DNA of 64,000 nucleotides from Chloroflexota bacterium (GTDB lineage: Bacteria > Chloroflexota > Anaerolineae > UBA4142). This document shows positions 63,169 through 64,000 of this stretch, in pieces. Every line of letters begins with the position of its first letter. Positions within the stretch are counted from its first letter, which is position 1. The stretch is taken from positions 1 to 64,000 of the forward strand of contig JACRBM010000021.1 in NCBI GenBank assembly GCA_016219275.1, given 5' to 3'. The notes under the pieces are model-generated. The model was not told where the DNA came from. It searched no databases and saw only the letters and a program-made list of their open reading frames with translations. Position numbers and translations under genes: made by a program.

Positions 63169-64000
63169 ATGGATTTCATCAACAATCTTTTCGTTCTCAT
63201 TTACGATTGGCTCAACGGGCTGTTGAATGGTTGGCTCAAAGGCGCCCTGCCCGCCGATGTGGCGAGCGCGCTCGTCGCCGCGATCATGGGCTTGCTCGTC
63301 GCAACCGCCGCTCTGCTATTCATGGTGCTGATGGTGCTCATCATGATTTGGCTCGAACGCAAGAACGCCGCGCGCTTGCAAGACCGCGTTGGTCCAAATC
63401 GTGTTGGTCCGTTCGGTCTGCTGCAGCCAATTGCCGACACGATTAAAATGCTCATCAAGGAAGACATCGTGCCGGCGAATGCCGACCGGTTGGTACACAC
63501 GCTCGCGCCGATGGTCGCGATGGCGCCGGCGGTGCTCGCGCTCGCGGTGGTGCCATACGGTAAAGGCATGACACCGGTTGACATCAACATCGGTCTGTTG
63601 TTCATGCTCGCCGTCGGCTCGATTGGCGTTATCGGTATTTTCATGGCGGGCTATGGCTCGAACAACAAGTACTCGCTCCTCGGCGGAATGCGCGGCGTCG
63701 CGCAAGTGGTCAGTTACGAAATCCCCCAAGTGCTCACGGTCGTTACGATTATCCTCCTCGCCGGTTCGATGTCGCTCAACAAGATTGTCGAAGCGCAAAG
63801 CGGTTTATTCGGTTTCCAATGGTTCATCCTCGCATTCCCGGTCGGACCGATCGCGTTCGTCCTGTTCTACATCTGTGCGCTCGCCGAAGTGAATCGCTCG
63901 CCCTTCGACTTGATCGAAGGCGAATCGGAAATCGTCGCCGGCTTTTTCACCGAGTACAGCGGGATGAAGTGGGGCTTGTTCTACCTCGCCGAGTATTTCA
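63169..64000 (+). CDS. nuoH: NADH-quinone oxidoreductase subunit H (partial)
   Basis: The first 277 codons of nuoH; it runs off the window. The quinone-site loop WLERKNAARLQDRVGPNRVG and LLQPIADTIKMLIKED are intact, as is AEVNRSPFDLIEGESEIV. It forms the junction of the Complex I membrane and hydrophilic arms. ATG 63169 is used; CAGGAT lies upstream. Confidence 0.95.
   Translation, partial: MDFINNLFVLIYDWLNGLLNGWLKGALPADVASALVAAIMGLLVATAALLFMVLMVLIMIWLERKNAARLQDRVGPNRVGPFGLLQPIADTIKMLIKEDIVPANADRLVHTLAPMVAMAPAVLALAVVPYGKGMTPVDINIGLLFMLAVGSIGVIGIFMAGYGSNNKYSLLGGMRGVAQVVSYEIPQVLTVVTIILLAGSMSLNKIVEAQSGLFGFQWFILAFPVGPIAFVLFYICALAEVNRSPFDLIEGESEIVAGFFTEYSGMKWGLFYLAEYF

Overview
The window looks like chromosomal DNA of a Chloroflexota bacterium, most likely Anaerolineae-like. 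This is inferred from the GC-rich coding bias, lipoproteins with Pro/Thr-rich linkers, stand-alone acyl-CoA mutase subunits, M32 and M1 peptidases, and a B12-salvage cluster that includes CbiZ. No rRNA, tRNA or CRISPR array was seen.

Left part (about 0.3-23.9 kb, nearly all minus strand). Genes for propionyl-CoA and branched-chain acyl-CoA metabolism are spread along one strand: acyl-CoA dehydrogenase, carboxyltransferase, biotin carboxylase plus biotin carrier, a methylmalonyl-CoA mutase, methylmalonyl-CoA epimerase, and a second mutase with isobutyryl-CoA-mutase-type active-site residues. Accessory cargo lies between them: a DNA methyltransferase + PLD nuclease + small-protein set, two tandem acetyltransferases, DUF433/DUF5615 and HepT/MntA toxin-antitoxin pairs, a GxxExxY gene framed by inverted repeats, and a truncated TfoX-like gene next to an orphan. 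A sugar ABC importer, a DinB protein and an M24 peptidase follow.

Middle (24-38.9 kb, mostly plus strand). Two flavin-type oxidoreductases, a LysE exporter, a 59-aa zinc-ribbon protein, two metallopeptidases, a HIBADH-type dehydrogenase and ilvD are followed by rpsO-pnp, with a long foldable leader before pnp. Then come a MoaD-MoaE fusion and a membrane J-domain protein.

Cobalamin region (38.9-50.6 kb). A promoter, cobalamin riboswitch and terminator precede btuFCD, cobO, cobT, cobS, cbiZ, cobD(cbiB), a threonine-phosphate-decarboxylase-like gene, an alpha-ribazole phosphatase, cobQ and cobU. This is uptake, remodelling and nucleotide-loop assembly, with no corrin-ring synthesis in view. The product would supply the B12-dependent mutases on the left.

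Right part (50.6-64 kb). A decayed IS110 element with a MITE at its end, ssnA and yqeB (a pair known from selenium-dependent molybdenum hydroxylase loci), an AI-2E-type permease, a membrane glycosidase-like protein, a spermidine-synthase-like membrane protein, an AlaX editing protein, a PIG-L deacetylase, an amidohydrolase, and the start of a Complex I operon (nuoA, nuoH).

The most unusual property is the repeat content. Many intergenic gaps hold a different hairpin built from 7-14-bp units repeated directly in one arm and inverted in the other. Related segments sit inside peripheral loops of the cobalamin riboswitch and the pnp leader, inside protein-coding sequence (permease N-terminus, MoaD-MoaE linker, CobQ, SsnA), and form the C-terminal codons of several proteins. 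A matched pair of 121-bp MITE-like elements and a REP-like family with one copy nested around another repeat are also present.
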